Assembly: GCA_963575745.1 (NCBI GenBank)
Contig: CAUYUJ010010491.1
Location: forward strand, 164,994 to 228,993
Source of the DNA: Prorocentrum cordatum
Lineage: Eukaryota; Sar; Dinophyceae; Prorocentrales; Prorocentraceae
DNA: 64,000 bases
Reading direction: 5' to 3'
The notes below the pieces were generated by a model. That model made no database searches, was not told the DNA's origin, and was given only the letters and a program-made list of their open reading frames with translations. The position numbers were made by a program, and so were the translations under genes. Every line of letters starts with the position of its first letter. Position 1 is the stretch's first letter. Positions 9,310-20,567 of the stretch are shown piece after piece.

Positions 9310-10900
9310 CGCACCTCCTAATCGTACTCCTCCCCCTCATGCTCCCGCTCCACACCTCACCCTCGACCAGCGCCGCCCCACCCCGCCGGTCTGCACGCGG
9401 CCGAGGAGAGCCTCCCGGCTTCTCGGACCACGGAGACGCCCGCACATCAGCCCCCGGTCATGTGTGTAGGTACGGCGGGCTTGTGTCGTGACGACGTTGG
9501 CGTTGGTTTCTTGCACAGTGTGGATCGTTCAATCTTGAACGATCGCGGCTTTCCGGTAGCGTGAATCGCTCGATGCCAGCCGATTCTAGGCCGCTGGCGA
9601 CGTTAACCATTGAACGCCCCGCGCTGGGGTCGCCGCCGCGTCGACGCGGCACGAACCTACCGTAGGTTTTGGCGGGTGTGACGTCGGCATGAGTCGATGT
9701 GGGTTGGTGTGCAGGTGGGCGGGCTCGCGCCATTGTGTACAATCCCCTGCTGCTGACACTGCTGGTGCCGTTGCTGCTATTTCGGGTCTCTACAACTCCC
9801 GCTGATGGTACGGCGACGGGCTGCCGCGGGCCGAATAATAAGTGAATGACTGCGAGAGCGGCGGAAAGCGCACGAGAGCAGTGGCGACATCCAAACGACA
9901 CCAAAAATGTGTTGTTTCGGCGCAGCCCCATGTCCCACCACGGCAGCATCAAGCACAACCACCTGCCTCCCATATTCCCACGTGCCTTCCAGTCTTTCCC
10001 CATCCGTCCAAAGGACGCATCCCCCCTAGAGAGAGCCGCCATGGGACATCAAACCCCCTGTCCATGGAGATGTTCAGCTGCAACGGCGTGGTGGTCTTGC
10101 TGTTCTTCGAGATGTCGAAGGCTACACCGCCCTGCTTGCCCTTGCCCAAGGTCCAGTTGCCAGAACAGTGCGTGGTAAGCTGGGCAGTGCCAGAAGGCAG
10201 GGCAGGAAAGCGAAGGGCAAGAGGCTTGACACAGTATCCTGCTCCCCTCAGCATCCATTTTGGCAAAGGGCCAGGGCACACGCTTCATGCCATGGCACAA
10301 GGCGTGCAACCTTTGAACAAACAGAATACAGCAGACTCACCATGCCCACCCCAGGCAAGATGGGCTGCATGCGATTCGACCACGATCAAGGATGGAGACT
10401 TTAACGAGAACGGCATACCAACGAGCGGCAGTGCATTGAAGTTTCAGCTAGGCTGAGACTTCAGCCCACACTTGCACTACACCTAAAAGATACAACGTTC
10501 CATTGCTCAAGACACGCGAGGACGAGCTGAGTTATTGTACGACGACTTGGGATGAGGTGCGCCCAACTAAACCTAACAGTCTGGAGCGGCAGAAACTGAT
10601 AAAGCAACGCGGCATAGGGATAAGCTGAGCTAAGCACCTGATAATCTAAACACGCCGAGCAAAGCACCACCAAGATGAGCTAGCCGAAACAACTCCGAAC
10701 AACGCTAAGCTAGAATCCGCCGACCCTGTCGGCGTGTGTGATGGGCTTGTCCGTTCGAGTCGTCCTCTTCGTCATTCGTTAGTCGCCGTTTCTGCTGGCT
10801 CCTTTCCTTGCGGCCCCCATTACCCTGGGCCCGTCGCAGCTCCCCGCCTTTTCATGGGCCCTCCTCCCCAAGCGCGCCAGCCAAAGCGAAATTGAGAAAC
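9310..10900. other. Largely unassigned DNA
   Basis: Mixed-composition DNA with no complete gene. One protein-like minus-strand segment is listed separately (10075-10180). A perfect short hairpin GCCGAC-CCT-GTCGGC sits near 10720, and a related motif recurs near 13508. Confidence 0.5.
10075..10180 (-). CDS. Possible exon of an unknown host gene
   Basis: A minus-strand frame reads GNWTLGKGKQGGVAFDISKN then SKTTTPLQLNISMD, which has balanced, protein-like composition in contrast to surrounding repeats. An AG acceptor-like site precedes it (about 10183) and, further upstream on the minus strand, a GTGAGT donor-like site occurs near 10342. I do not recognise a family, and a convincing exon chain cannot be built by eye. 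Confidence 0.25.
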
Positions 10901-10959
10901 GTCATGAGTCAATCGTAGGGAATCCCCCTCCCTTTGATCCCTCCCTCGTCTGGGGGGGT

Positions 10960-11620
10960 CTCCAGGGGGTGTCCCGGGGGGGGTCCCGGGGGGGTCGCCA
11001 ACCAAAAACACCTCCCTCCCGGGGGGTCCTGCGTCCAAAAAAAACCCAGGACGGGCCAAGAGTGCCCGAAGAGGCCCCTAAGACGGTCCAACAGGCCCCC
11101 CATCCCTGAACGATCTGTCCAAGACGCCTCCAAGGTATCCTGAAGGCCCATGAGGCCTGCAAAACGCCCCTAGAGCCTCCAGGAGCACTCCCAAGAAGGC
11201 CCCAAGAGACAACATTCATTAGTGTCCCTTGGGTTTGGGGAGGATTTGCGCGCTCGCCTCTTCCGCTTCCCGACGCTCCCAGACGGCCCAAGAGGCCCCC
11301 AAGATCGCCCCAAGACGGCCCAAAGTGACGACCCCAAGACGGCCCGAGACGCCTCCCAGACAGGCCAAGAGGCACCCAAGACCGCTCCGAGAGGGTGCCC
11401 AGACGTGGGACCCGAACGGACATTCCGAACCTTCGCCCCCAAGAAGCTCTCAGGAGGCCCCAAGAGGCCTCGAAAACGCCCCCAAGAAGCCCCCAGGAAG
11501 CCTTTGGAGGCCCCCAAGAGGCTCCCAAGAGGCCCCCCAAGAGTCTCCCCAAACGTTTCAAAACTGCCCACCGGAGGCCCCCGAAAGCGCTCCGAAGAGG
11601 AGACCCCGACAAGCATCCCC
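10960..11620. repeat. CCAAGA-type satellite, first block
   Basis: Degenerate tandem repetition of ~10-12-bp words such as CCCAAGACGG and CCCAAGAGGC on the plus strand. Translations give PKRPQEAP-like (plus) or GPSWGRLG-like (minus) low-complexity peptides in several frames. This is satellite DNA shared with 12960-13230, 13610-15110 and 21720-22360. Confidence 0.8.
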
Positions 11621-11639
11621 TCCTCCCCCTGCTCCTAAC

Positions 11640-12320
11640 CCTCCTCCTGTTCATCCGCCTCGTATTAATCGTCCGCCACCTGCTCATTGCCCTTCTCGAC
11701 CTCCTTCTGCCCCAACTCCCCCTCCTCATCCTCCTCCGCATGCTCTTCCTCGTCCTCCCCCTCCTGCTACACGGCGTCCTCCTCCTCCTCCTCCTCCTCC
11801 TCCTCCTCCTCCTCCTCCTCCTCCTCACCCTCCTCCTCCTCCTTCTCCCCTTCCTTCGCATCCTCCTCCTCCTCATCATCCTCAGCCTCCTGATCATCCT
11901 CCTCATCATGCTCCCCCCCTCCCCCGCGTACTTTTCCCCCTGCGCTCCGTAACATTACCTCGACCTCGTCCTTCCTATCCTCCTCATCATCATCCTCCCC
12001 CTCCGCGTCTGTATTATTATCCTGCTCCTCCGACTCCAATTATAGTCGTCCTCCTACTGCTCCTTCCCCCCCGTCCTCCCCCTGCCCCTGCTCTCCCTCC
12101 TCATCCTCTTCCGCATCCTCCTCCTCCCCCTCCTGCTGCTCAACCGCGTCCTCCGCCTTCTCCTCCTCCTCCTCCTCCTCCCTCCTCCTCCTCCCACTCC
12201 CCCTCCTCCTCCTCCTCCTCCTCCTCCTCCTCCTCCTCCTCCTCCTCCTCCTCCTCCTCCCCCTCCTCCTCCTCCTGCTCCTCATGCTCTTCCTCCTCCT
12301 CCTCCTCGTCCTGCGCGTCG
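11640..12320. repeat. Compound CTC/CCT microsatellite
   Basis: Two long CTC runs (about 11780-11830 and 12165-12300) within a broader CTC/CAT/CCG pyrimidine-rich zone. Long ORFs through it are products of the repeat. Confidence 0.92.
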
Positions 12321-12960
12321 TCGTCTTCAGGATCGGTGGCCTCAGCCATAAGGCCTTCACAATCCCTGGCCACAAAAGCGCAAGTTGAAAATCAAGCAGC
12401 TGCAGCCTTCAGCGACAGCCAAATAGACATCGAAAGTGGAGCAAGAGGACATGGTACAGCCGACGCTAGAGCAGAAGCTGCAGATAAAGCGACAGCTGCA
12501 GATAGGCCCAGGCAAGCCGAGCTGGGATGCCATGCTCAGCTAATCCTATGTGACCCCAAACATCCTGAGCAAAGCTACGCTCCGCTGGCATATGATCCGT
12601 CCGGTCCCCTTCGGGAGGGCGCAAGGCTGCGAGGTATGATGCTGGACTGCTGTGTTGCGTTCTGTGTGATACCGTTTACCTTGTCTCTTGTGTCTCCAGT
12701 CCTTTACCCATGCTACTGTCCATCAGGAAGCCTGGATCGCAACAACAGCAAAAAGCAAGAGGGGATCCATGGCCCAAGAGCCAAGAGGCCTGGAAGACGC
12801 CACAAGGAGGCTCTGAAGAAAGCTTTGAAGGCACAATACGGCAGAAGATGGCCCCACGATGCCTCCAAGATGGCCCGGGAGGGCCTCCTCAGGGCAGAAA
12901 ACGCTGAAAGTCCAAACTGCCCTCTGTCTTGCATGTCCCACGTTTTGGTCCAACGATGTC
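12321..12960. other. No gene identified
   Basis: Unique-looking DNA between two microsatellite blocks. AG-rich triplet words (GCAGAAGCTGCAGATAAAGC-like) occur near 12470-12510. No conserved domain or convincing exon structure seen. Confidence 0.5.
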
Positions 12961-12964
12961 GCAA

Positions 12965-13230
12965 TATCACTTCGATGCGACCCCTAGGGCCCCGACATTG
13001 CCCAAGCCAGCCCCGACGCGGCCCCCAAAGGCTCCAAGTTGCCTCGCAAATCGCCCAGGATTACCCCGCAAGGCTCCCAGATGGCCCCGAGACGCGGGCT
13101 CGGCCCCGGAGGACTCAAGCTAGCCCCGAGATTACCCAAGATGGCCCGATGATGGCCCTAAACGCCCAAAAATGCCGCCATGGGGGCCCCAATATGGCAA
13201 CGAGATGGCTCAGCCCAGGGGGCCGGCGGC
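12965..13230. repeat. CCAAGA-type satellite, second block
   Basis: Degenerate copies of CCCCAAGATGGCC-like words, matching the family at 10960-11620. It is directly followed by a CTC array. Confidence 0.7.
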
Positions 13231-13240
13231 TGAGGGCACA

Positions 13241-13436
13241 GCCCTCCTCCTCCTCCTCCTCCTCCTCCTCCTCCTCCTCCTCCTCCTCCTCCTCCTCCTC
13301 CTCCTCCTCCTCCTCCCTCTCCTCCTGCTTCTCCTCCCTCCTCCTCCTCCTCCTCCTCCTCCTCCTCCTCCTCCTCCTCCTCCTCCTCCTCCTCCTCCTC
13401 CTCCTCCTCCTCCTCCTCCTCTCCTTCCTTTTCGCC
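13241..13436. repeat. (CTC)n microsatellite
   Basis: Two runs of CTC totalling about 190 bp with short interruptions near 13315-13340. Poly-Leu, poly-Pro and poly-Arg frames are artefacts. Confidence 0.97.
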
Positions 13437-13587
13437 TCCTGGGAATCCGTTCGTCTGCTCGGGCTTTCAGCTCGCATGGGAGCGTAAACTGATCATCAGC
13501 AGCAGCAGAATCCGCCGACCCCTTGGGGATCATCGGCGTGTGAGATGCTTCCCCCTCCCCAAACCCCTCCCCCGGGAGCCCGGTCCG

Positions 13588-14935
13588 GTCGATTTGGAGG
13601 GGGGGGGGGGGGGTCCGGGACGAGCGCTCCACGGGGCTTTTCCTGGCCCAAGAGGGCTTCAAGACGGGCCACGAAGCCCCCAAGAGGCCTCCAAGACGGC
13701 CCACGAAGGCTCCGAGAAGCCAAACGACCGCTCCAAGACGCCCACGATGGCCCCAAGACGGGCCAAGAGGTCTCCAAGACGGCCCCTGAGGTCCCAAATG
13801 AGCCTCCCAAGAGGGCCCAAAGAGTCAAACATTGCTGATTTTCCAGAGTGTTTTTCTATGTTTTTTGCTTTTCCGCCTTTCCGGCTTCCCGACGCTCCAA
13901 GACGGGCAAAGAGGCCCCAAAGATAGCCCCAAGATGGCCCAAGAGGCCCCCAAGACGGCCTCCAGACGGCCCAAGACGGCCCCAAGACGGCCCAAGAGGT
14001 CCCCAAGACGGCCCAAGAGGGCCGATTTGGAGGGGGGGAGGGGGCCGGGACGAGCGCAGCACGGCCGGGACGAGCGGTTCCAGGGCTTTTCCGGGCCCAA
14101 GAGGGCCTCAAGACGGGCCAAGAAGGCTCCAAGAGGCCTCCAAGACGGCCCACGAAGGCTCCGAGACGCCAAACGACCCCTCCAAGACGCCCAAGATGGC
14201 CCCAAGACGGGCCAAGAGGTCTCCAAGGCGGCCCCCGAGGTCCCATACAAGTCTCCCAAGAAGGCCCCAAGAGTCTAAAATTGTTGATTTTCCATAGTGT
14301 TCTTCGACGTTTTTTGCTTTTCCGCCTTTCCGGCTTCCCAACGCTCCAAGACGCGCGACGAGGCCCCAAAGATAGCCCCAAGATGGCCCAAGAGGCCCCC
14401 AAGACGGCCTCCAGACGGCCCAGGACGGCCCCAAGACGGCCCAAGAGGTCCTCAAGACGGCCCAAGAGGGCCGATTTGGAGGCGGGGAGGGGGCCAGGAC
14501 GAGCGCAGCACGGCCGGGACGAGCGGTTCCAGGGCTTTTCCGGGCCCAAGAGGGCCTCAAGACGGGCCAAGAAGGCTCCAAGAGGCCTCCAAGACGGCCC
14601 ACGAAGGCTCCGAGACGCCAAACGACCCCTCCAAGACGCCCAAGATGGCCCCAAGACGGGCCAAGAGGTCTCCAAGACGGCCCCCGAGGTCCCAAACAAG
14701 CCTCCCAAGAGGGCCCCAAGAGTCTAAAATTGTTGATTTTCCATAGTGTTCTTCGACGTTTTTTGCTTTTCCGCCTTTCCGGCTTCCCAACGCTCCAAGA
14801 CGCGCGACGAGGCCCCAAAGATAGCCCCAAGATGGCCCAAGAGGCCCCCAAGACGGCCTCCAGACGGCCCAGGACGGCCCAAAGACGGCCCAAGAGGTCC
14901 CCAAGACGGCCCAAGAGGGCTCCAAGACGGCACCA
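13588..14935. repeat. ~449-bp tandem repeat (three units) built from CCAAGA words
   Basis: The landmark GCCGATTTGG occurs at 14021 and 14470 (period 449) and as GTCGATTTGG at 13588. A second landmark, TGATTTTCCA followed by a T-rich GTTTTTTGCTTTTCCGCC block, recurs near 13837, 14286 and 14735. Between the landmarks are arrays of CCCAAGACGGCC. Units 2 and 3 are nearly identical, unit 1 is more diverged. The 349-codon minus-strand frame across it (14708-13659) is open because the repeat lacks stops, not because of coding constraint. Confidence 0.88.
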
Positions 14936-15115
14936 CGAGGGGCCCAAGAGGGCGACCAAACATGTTGAAACTCTAGCTTTCTGCCCCCAGGAGCCCCAGG
15001 GGGCCCCAAGAGTGCCCCAAGAGGCCCCCAGAGGCCCTCACGAGGCCGCCCAGACGCCCCAAGGAACCCCCAAGAAGCACCCCAGAGGCTCCGAAACGGC
15101 CCCCGAGTGGCTCCA
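14936..15115. repeat. Trailing part of the CCAAGA-type satellite
   Basis: CCCCAAGAG-type words continue without the 449-bp landmarks. Confidence 0.65.
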
Positions 15116-15284
15116 AAACTCGCAGTGTCGCTGTCCGCTCGGACCTCCCCGCGGAACTGCCCGAGACCCTCTGGCGGTGGCGGCGAACAGACACCAAACA
15201 AATATCACTCGCCTTTTCACCCCTTCGCAGCTTCTACTACCCCCAGATTGGCATAAACAAGGGGTCGGCGGTGTGGCGTAAGCC

Positions 15285-16605
<1,321 letters not shown>

Positions 16606-16958
16606 CTCCTCCAGGTCCTCCACGTCCTCCCCCATCGTGGCCAGCGCCCAGCGGAGAAGGCTCCTCGCCCAGCGCGACGGCGACGTCCGCGTCGCCCTGC
16701 CAGGCAGCACCACCGCCCGAGATCGCGAAGGCCGCGCTCAGGTTGGCCACCGACGCGGACGCGCGCGGCGGGCGCGCTTGCGCGCGCAAGCCAGAGAGGG
16801 GGAGGCGAGGGAGCAGGAAGGAGGAGACGGAGGAGAAAGAGGAGCAAGAGCGAGGAGGAGGAAGATCAGCGCACACCCAACGCGCATCAACGATCTTGCA
16901 ATAATCCCTCCGTCCAAGTTCCCTCCTCATAATCCCTACCAGAAAGCATGTCCATTGC
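16606..16958. other. No gene identified
   Basis: GC-rich DNA between the trinucleotide array and the copia element, with a GGA-rich stretch at about 16800-16860. No domain seen. Confidence 0.5.
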
Positions 16959-16963
16959 GAATG

Positions 16964-17058
16964 TGGCGAGATCTTTTCTTCGGATGCTTGCCTTGAGCCA
17001 TACCAGCAACGGCATGATCTCTCACAGTAAACCTGCTGGGGGTCTCTGGATTCCTGCA
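16964..17058 (-). repeat. 3' LTR of the copia element (95 bp)
   Basis: Downstream copy on the minus strand. The single difference from the other LTR is C versus T within the CAGCAAYGGC segment. 95 bp is very short for a copia LTR. Confidence 0.88.
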
Positions 17059-17068
17059 GCCCCCTTCG
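17059..17068 (-). other. Polypurine tract of the copia element
   Basis: Minus strand reads CGAAGGGGGC directly before the 3' LTR, the expected position of the plus-strand primer. Confidence 0.65.
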
Positions 17069-17291
17069 TGCCGCTCAGCTCTTCAGCCAGGCACGATACT
17101 CGAATCCTGAAAAGCTCCGAAACTCATTGTCAGTGCGCAGCGCTCTGGACCACGGCGTTGGTCGAGCACTGCAATCAAAGTGCACGCAATAGCCGCGCTG
17201 ACGGCCGTAGCCCGTCCAAGGCAATGACAGCGCGGAGCGAAAGACTGCAGGCCGAAATGGCCAGGCCAAAATGGCCGCTCGTGCCTCCGGT

Positions 17292-18050
17292 TCAGACCTT
17301 CGCCTGAAGGGCACTCGAGAGAGGCGCGCCCGAGAGCTCGACATTCATCATCTTCAGCCCTCGGAGCATCGCCGCCTGGTCGAGGAACTTCGCCCCCAGG
17401 TCCGCCGGACTCGACTTCCCGGGAACCTTGGCCAGTTGAAACCGTCCGTCCTTGAGTGCCTTCTGCACCCACAGCGTCGGCGTCTCGAAGTGTCGGACTT
17501 TGCCGCAGCCTCGTCGTTGCATGATGCCAAGAGCAGCTGCCGAGCCGCTCCAGATGCGAAGGCTCACGTCCCTGCCTAGGCCCTGGCACAGTGACTGCAT
17601 GCCGATGGCCCTGCTGGCCGCTCGCACACAGCCGTAGAACTCAGCCTTCCCCGAACTCATGGAGATGGGGATCTGAATCGTCGACGCCGTCACGATCAGG
17701 TGCTGCCCATGTTTGACCACGACTGAACTGGTGCTCCTCCGCGTGATCGGGCAGCCTGCCCAATCGGTGTCCGAGTAGATGTCCATCACTGTGGGTGCCC
17801 GCTGTCGGCCCCACTTCCAGATGGCCCGCGGCGCCCCGATCAAGAAGCGCCCAGCGCGCTTCAGGAGGCGGAGGTGTCGCTCTGTCGGCTTCTGCATACC
17901 GCGAGCGCACTCCTTGGCCGTGAACTGCACCTCTGGCCGGTCGAGCGCCAAGTAGCCCAGCCCCATGCACGCGCTGCGGTACTCTGCCGCCTCGTGCTCG
18001 TTCAGCTCGCGCTCGACCTCAGGTGTAAGCTTCTGGCTCAGCCCTGGCAA
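17292..18050 (-). pseudogene. Copia RT C-terminus and RNase H, catalytic residues altered
   Basis: A 252-codon frame begins in the RT-RNase H connection (SQKLTPEVERELNEHEAAEY, RSACMGLGYLALDRPEVQFT) and contains Ty1/copia RNase H blocks: IYSDTDWAGCPITRRSTSSV, SMSSGKAEFYGCVRAASRAI and IWSGSAAALGIMQRRGCGKV. Copia RNase H normally has EAE in the second block (here KAE) and DS in the third (here GS), so at least one catalytic acid is lost. The rest of RT and all of integrase are missing from the element. It overlaps the end of the gag frame by 13 nt at the deletion junction. Confidence 0.8.
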
Positions 18051-18095
18051 GATCTGCGCAAGATCTGCTCGACCTCAGGTGTAAGCTTCTGGCTC
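18011..18095. repeat. Tandem 29-bp duplication at the pol deletion junction
   Basis: A perfect 29-bp direct repeat (18011-18039 and 18067-18095, offset 56 bp) encodes the same QKLTPEVE peptide twice, once at the end of the gag frame and once at the start of the RNase H frame. It marks the rearrangement that removed integrase and RT. Confidence 0.85.
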
Positions 18096-19954
18096 GATCT
18101 TGCCGGCGGGCCCTCCGCGACCTCCTCGTGAGCCGCGCCTGGCTGGCCGGCTTCACCCTCGGGAGGCTCGCGGCCTGCCACCTCGACCGGGCAGACCTCC
18201 GGCACGTACGGGTCGACGTGCATATCCATCTCGTAGACCTTGTTCCTGCGGCAGAACTTGACAACGTCTCCGCTGGTCTTGTGGTACGCGTAGCTAATGT
18301 CCTGCCCGCCCTCCGAGTCGAAGACGAGCCGATGGCCAGAGTCGACCATCTCCGCGACGCTCAGCAACGGCTTGCTGATGTCCACCACCCTGAACTTGGC
18401 AGCGCGTGCCTGGGAAGCCCCAGGCATCGTCCCCACGAGGATCTTCTCGCCCTCGTCGTTCACGTAGTGGCCAGGGGCGGTCGTGTACGAGATCGCCTGG
18501 CCGCCCTCGCGCACCGGGTAGTCCGTGCACGAGCCACGCGGCAGCACCGACGCCGCCGCACACGAGTCGATGCCCACACGCAAGATGCCGTTGAGCTCGA
18601 CCTCCTCCGCATCCGAGTTGCCGTGGATCATGTTCAGGTCCAGGGCCGCGCCGGTCGCAGAGTCGACCACGTCCGCCTTGTCCGGCCCCGGGTCGTAGAT
18701 GCTGAGGGAGTGGAGGTTCGCGAACGGGTAGCTGACCTGCTCGTCCGCGTCGTTCAGGTAGAGCGCTGCGACCTGTCGAGAGCTCGTGCCGGACATCGCT
18801 GTCGCCGGACTCAGCCTCGTAGTCGCAGCCGTCGAGATAGAGCTGGCCGCCGATGGCACGGTCGTACTCGTCGACTGGGAGGCGTTGATGCGAGCCAGCG
18901 TCTGCTCCATGCTCGCCAACGCCCCCCTGTGCTTGCTCGGGCATTCGCGCTGGGTGCGGCCGCGACCGCCGCAGCCCCAGCAGAGTGGCCCGAGCTGCTG
19001 ACCATGTGACTTGCTGCCGGTCTTGCTCTTGCCGTCGGACTTGGACTTGCCCTTGCTGTCGCCCTTGCTCTTGCCCTTGCCGCTGGACTTGCTCTTGCCC
19101 TTGCCGTCGCCCTTGAACCTGCCCTTGCCGTCGCCCTTAGTGAACGCACTCAGGTCCATGGGCACGGGCACTGGGGCGATGGCGCTCTGGGCACGGCGGA
19201 TGTCGGTGACCTCACGTCGGAAGTCCTGCCACTCTACCAGCCTGGTCGCATTGAGCAAGAGGTGCTGGCGCAGAGGGCCTTCCTCGAGCTGCCGAAGGAC
19301 GATGCCGATCCTCATGGAGGCTGTGATGGCCTCGCCGCTCCTCTGCTTGTACCTGAGGAGCTCTCGCTCGAACAGCGCCAGCCGGTCCTCGACATCGCCA
19401 GTGAACGAGGAGAAGTTCAGGAGGTTCAGCAGCTGCCCCGCGATGCGGGACCTCGCATTCGGTTCGTAGTATTCAACCAGCTTGCGCCAAGCCTGGAAGC
19501 CCTCATTCTCGCCAGCATTCACGATCGTCGTCAGGGGATGCTGCCGGTAGAGGAGGAGCAAGATGTAATACAGCTGCTGCGAGGCCTGCCTCATGTTCTC
19601 CTCGAGGAAGTCATCGTTCTGAACTGAGGCCTCGTCAGCGCTCTCTGCCAGTCGCATCCCTGCCAGCAAGTCGGCGTTCACGACGCCACAGTACGCCTTG
19701 AAGATCACCTTCCAATCGTTCCACTTGTGCTCCTCGCCCGTGAACACGTCTGGCTTGCCCAGCGTGCGAGTGTCCACGAGCGACTCGGCTCGAGGCTGTA
19801 GCACAGGCCCGTCCACCCGTGGTCTAGCCTCGGCCACACGGCCGAGACGCTGCACCTCGGCCGTGAGATCGTTCTCCCTCTGCTGGCGGTTCTGCAGCTC
19901 CTGGGCCAGCGCCATCATCTGCTGCTCTAGAGCCTGCACGCGCTCCTCCGCCAT
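18038..19954 (-). CDS. Copia-type gag-protease polyprotein
   Basis: A 638-codon open frame. The first ~60 residues form a likely coiled coil (EERVQALEQQMMALAQELQN). A UBN2/retrotrans_gag-like region follows with EEHKWNDWKVIFKAYCG, FQAWRKLVEYYEPNAR and LLNLLNFSSF. A long Lys/Gly/Ser tract (about 270-315) precedes a zinc knuckle at 325-338 (CWGCGGRGRTQREC), in which the usual His is replaced by Arg. The protease active site lies near 463 (GIDSCAAASVLPRG), with DSC in place of the usual DSG/DTG. The frame ends soon after SQKLTPEVE, a segment belonging to the RT-RNase H boundary, which shows where pol was deleted. The gag shell part looks intact. Protease activity is doubtful. Confidence 0.85.
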   Translation of the reverse strand: MAEERVQALEQQMMALAQELQNRQQRENDLTAEVQRLGRVAEARPRVDGPVLQPRAESLVDTRTLGKPDVFTGEEHKWNDWKVIFKAYCGVVNADLLAGMRLAESADEASVQNDDFLEENMRQASQQLYYILLLLYRQHPLTTIVNAGENEGFQAWRKLVEYYEPNARSRIAGQLLNLLNFSSFTGDVEDRLALFERELLRYKQRSGEAITASMRIGIVLRQLEEGPLRQHLLLNATRLVEWQDFRREVTDIRRAQSAIAPVPVPMDLSAFTKGDGKGRFKGDGKGKSKSSGKGKSKGDSKGKSKSDGKSKTGSKSHGQQLGPLCWGCGGRGRTQRECPSKHRGALASMEQTLARINASQSTSTTVPSAASSISTAATTRLSPATAMSGTSSRQVAALYLNDADEQVSYPFANLHSLSIYDPGPDKADVVDSATGAALDLNMIHGNSDAEEVELNGILRVGIDSCAAASVLPRGSCTDYPVREGGQAISYTTAPGHYVNDEGEKILVGTMPGASQARAAKFRVVDISKPLLSVAEMVDSGHRLVFDSEGGQDISYAYHKTSGDVVKFCRRNKVYEMDMHVDPYVPEVCPVEVAGREPPEGEAGQPGAAHEEVAEGPPARSSQKLTPEVEQILRRSCQG

Positions 19955-20241
19955 CTCAGCGGCGGTTCGCGCGCAGTTTCGTGAAATCCTTCAGGTGCTG
20001 GCCCAGCGCTGCCCAGGTCCTCCTCAGCCTGAACAGCTTGCGTAACTGCCTCGCCACTCTCCTCCAGCCTTGATGGACCTCGACGAGCTCCCACTCGTCG
20101 CCGCCACCGGAGCTTGGCCCAGCGGGCCCTGCTGCGGCTCCCGCGCCGGCGGCCGGCCCCAGGCTGCTGGGGCTCTCCGCGCCGCTGGCGGGAGCGGGAG
20201 CCGCGGAGCCCGACCCCGTGGACTGGGAGGGTCGGGACCAC

Positions 20242-20254
20242 GGCTCCGCTACCA
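20242..20254 (-). other. tRNA primer-binding site of the copia element
   Basis: On the minus strand, immediately after the 5' LTR, the sequence reads TGGTAGCGGAGCC. It resembles the initiator-methionine primer-binding site of plant copia elements (TGGTATCAGAGCC) at 11 of 13 positions. Position and sequence fit minus-strand DNA priming. The tRNA identity is inferred. Confidence 0.7.
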
Positions 20255-20349
20255 TGGCGAGATCTTTTCTTCGGATGCTTGCCTTGAGCCATACCAGCAA
20301 TGGCATGATCTCTCACAGTAAACCTGCTGGGGGTCTCTGGATTCCTGCA
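20255..20349 (-). repeat. 5' LTR of the copia element (95 bp)
   Basis: Starts TG and ends CA on either strand. It matches 16964-17058 at 94 of 95 positions by eye. On the minus strand it is the upstream copy, followed by the primer-binding site at 20254. Confidence 0.88.
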
Positions 20350-20394
20350 GAATGCCCCATTGAAAGACAACTGTCAGAAAATCTGCAATCATAC

Positions 20395-20560
20395 CAAAAC
20401 GCCGTTCCTGGGGCTTCACCGCTGCAAATCAACGTGACTGGATCCTAAGCCGCGCCTGAACACAATTCCAGGAACTTTTACCACCGCGAACCAAACGTGA
20501 CTGCTGCATCCTAGCAACCCGAAATCCTGTCAGAACACAACTCCTGGGATTTCAACCCTG
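20395..20560. repeat. ~70-75-bp degenerate tandem repeat
   Basis: Units share CCTGGGGCTTCACC/CCAGGAACTTTTACC, AACGTGACTG, ATCCTA and GAACACAA blocks. About 2.3 units lie between the copia target site and the next satellite. Confidence 0.6.
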
Positions 20561-20567
20561 AGAAGCC

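Larger units (their letters stand above)
16964..20349 (-). mobile_element. Compact Ty1/copia-type LTR retrotransposon (integrase and most of RT deleted)
   Basis: Two 95-bp direct repeats (16964-17058 and 20255-20349) differ at one position and have TG...CA ends. They are flanked by the 5-bp target duplication GAATG (16959-16963 and 20350-20354), typical for copia. Next to the 5' LTR (right side) lies a primer-binding site resembling the initiator-Met type, and next to the 3' LTR a polypurine tract. The 3.2-kb interior, on the minus strand, encodes gag plus protease and then jumps to the RT end/RNase H. Full copia elements also carry integrase and RT between these. Near-identical LTRs imply a recent insertion, so this shortened form could have been mobilised in trans. 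Confidence 0.88.

Noticed and set aside
7692-9314. Long Ser-, His-, Met- and Asp-rich frames on both strands
   Set aside because: Produced by CTC and CAT triplet arrays.
11229-13487. 752-codon plus-strand frame
   Set aside because: Runs through CCAAGA satellite and two CTC arrays; the peptide is Pro/Ser low complexity with a nondescript middle and no family motif.
13659-14959. GPSWGRLG-rich minus-strand frames (up to 349 codons)
   Set aside because: Satellite built from CCCAAGACGG words with few stops on the minus strand; other frames of the same repeat are equally open.
16985-17005. CCTTGAGCCATA in the LTR, similar to the reverse complement of the dinoflagellate spliced leader end
   Set aside because: Only about ten bases agree, and the segment is part of both LTRs; no full 22-nt leader is present anywhere I looked.
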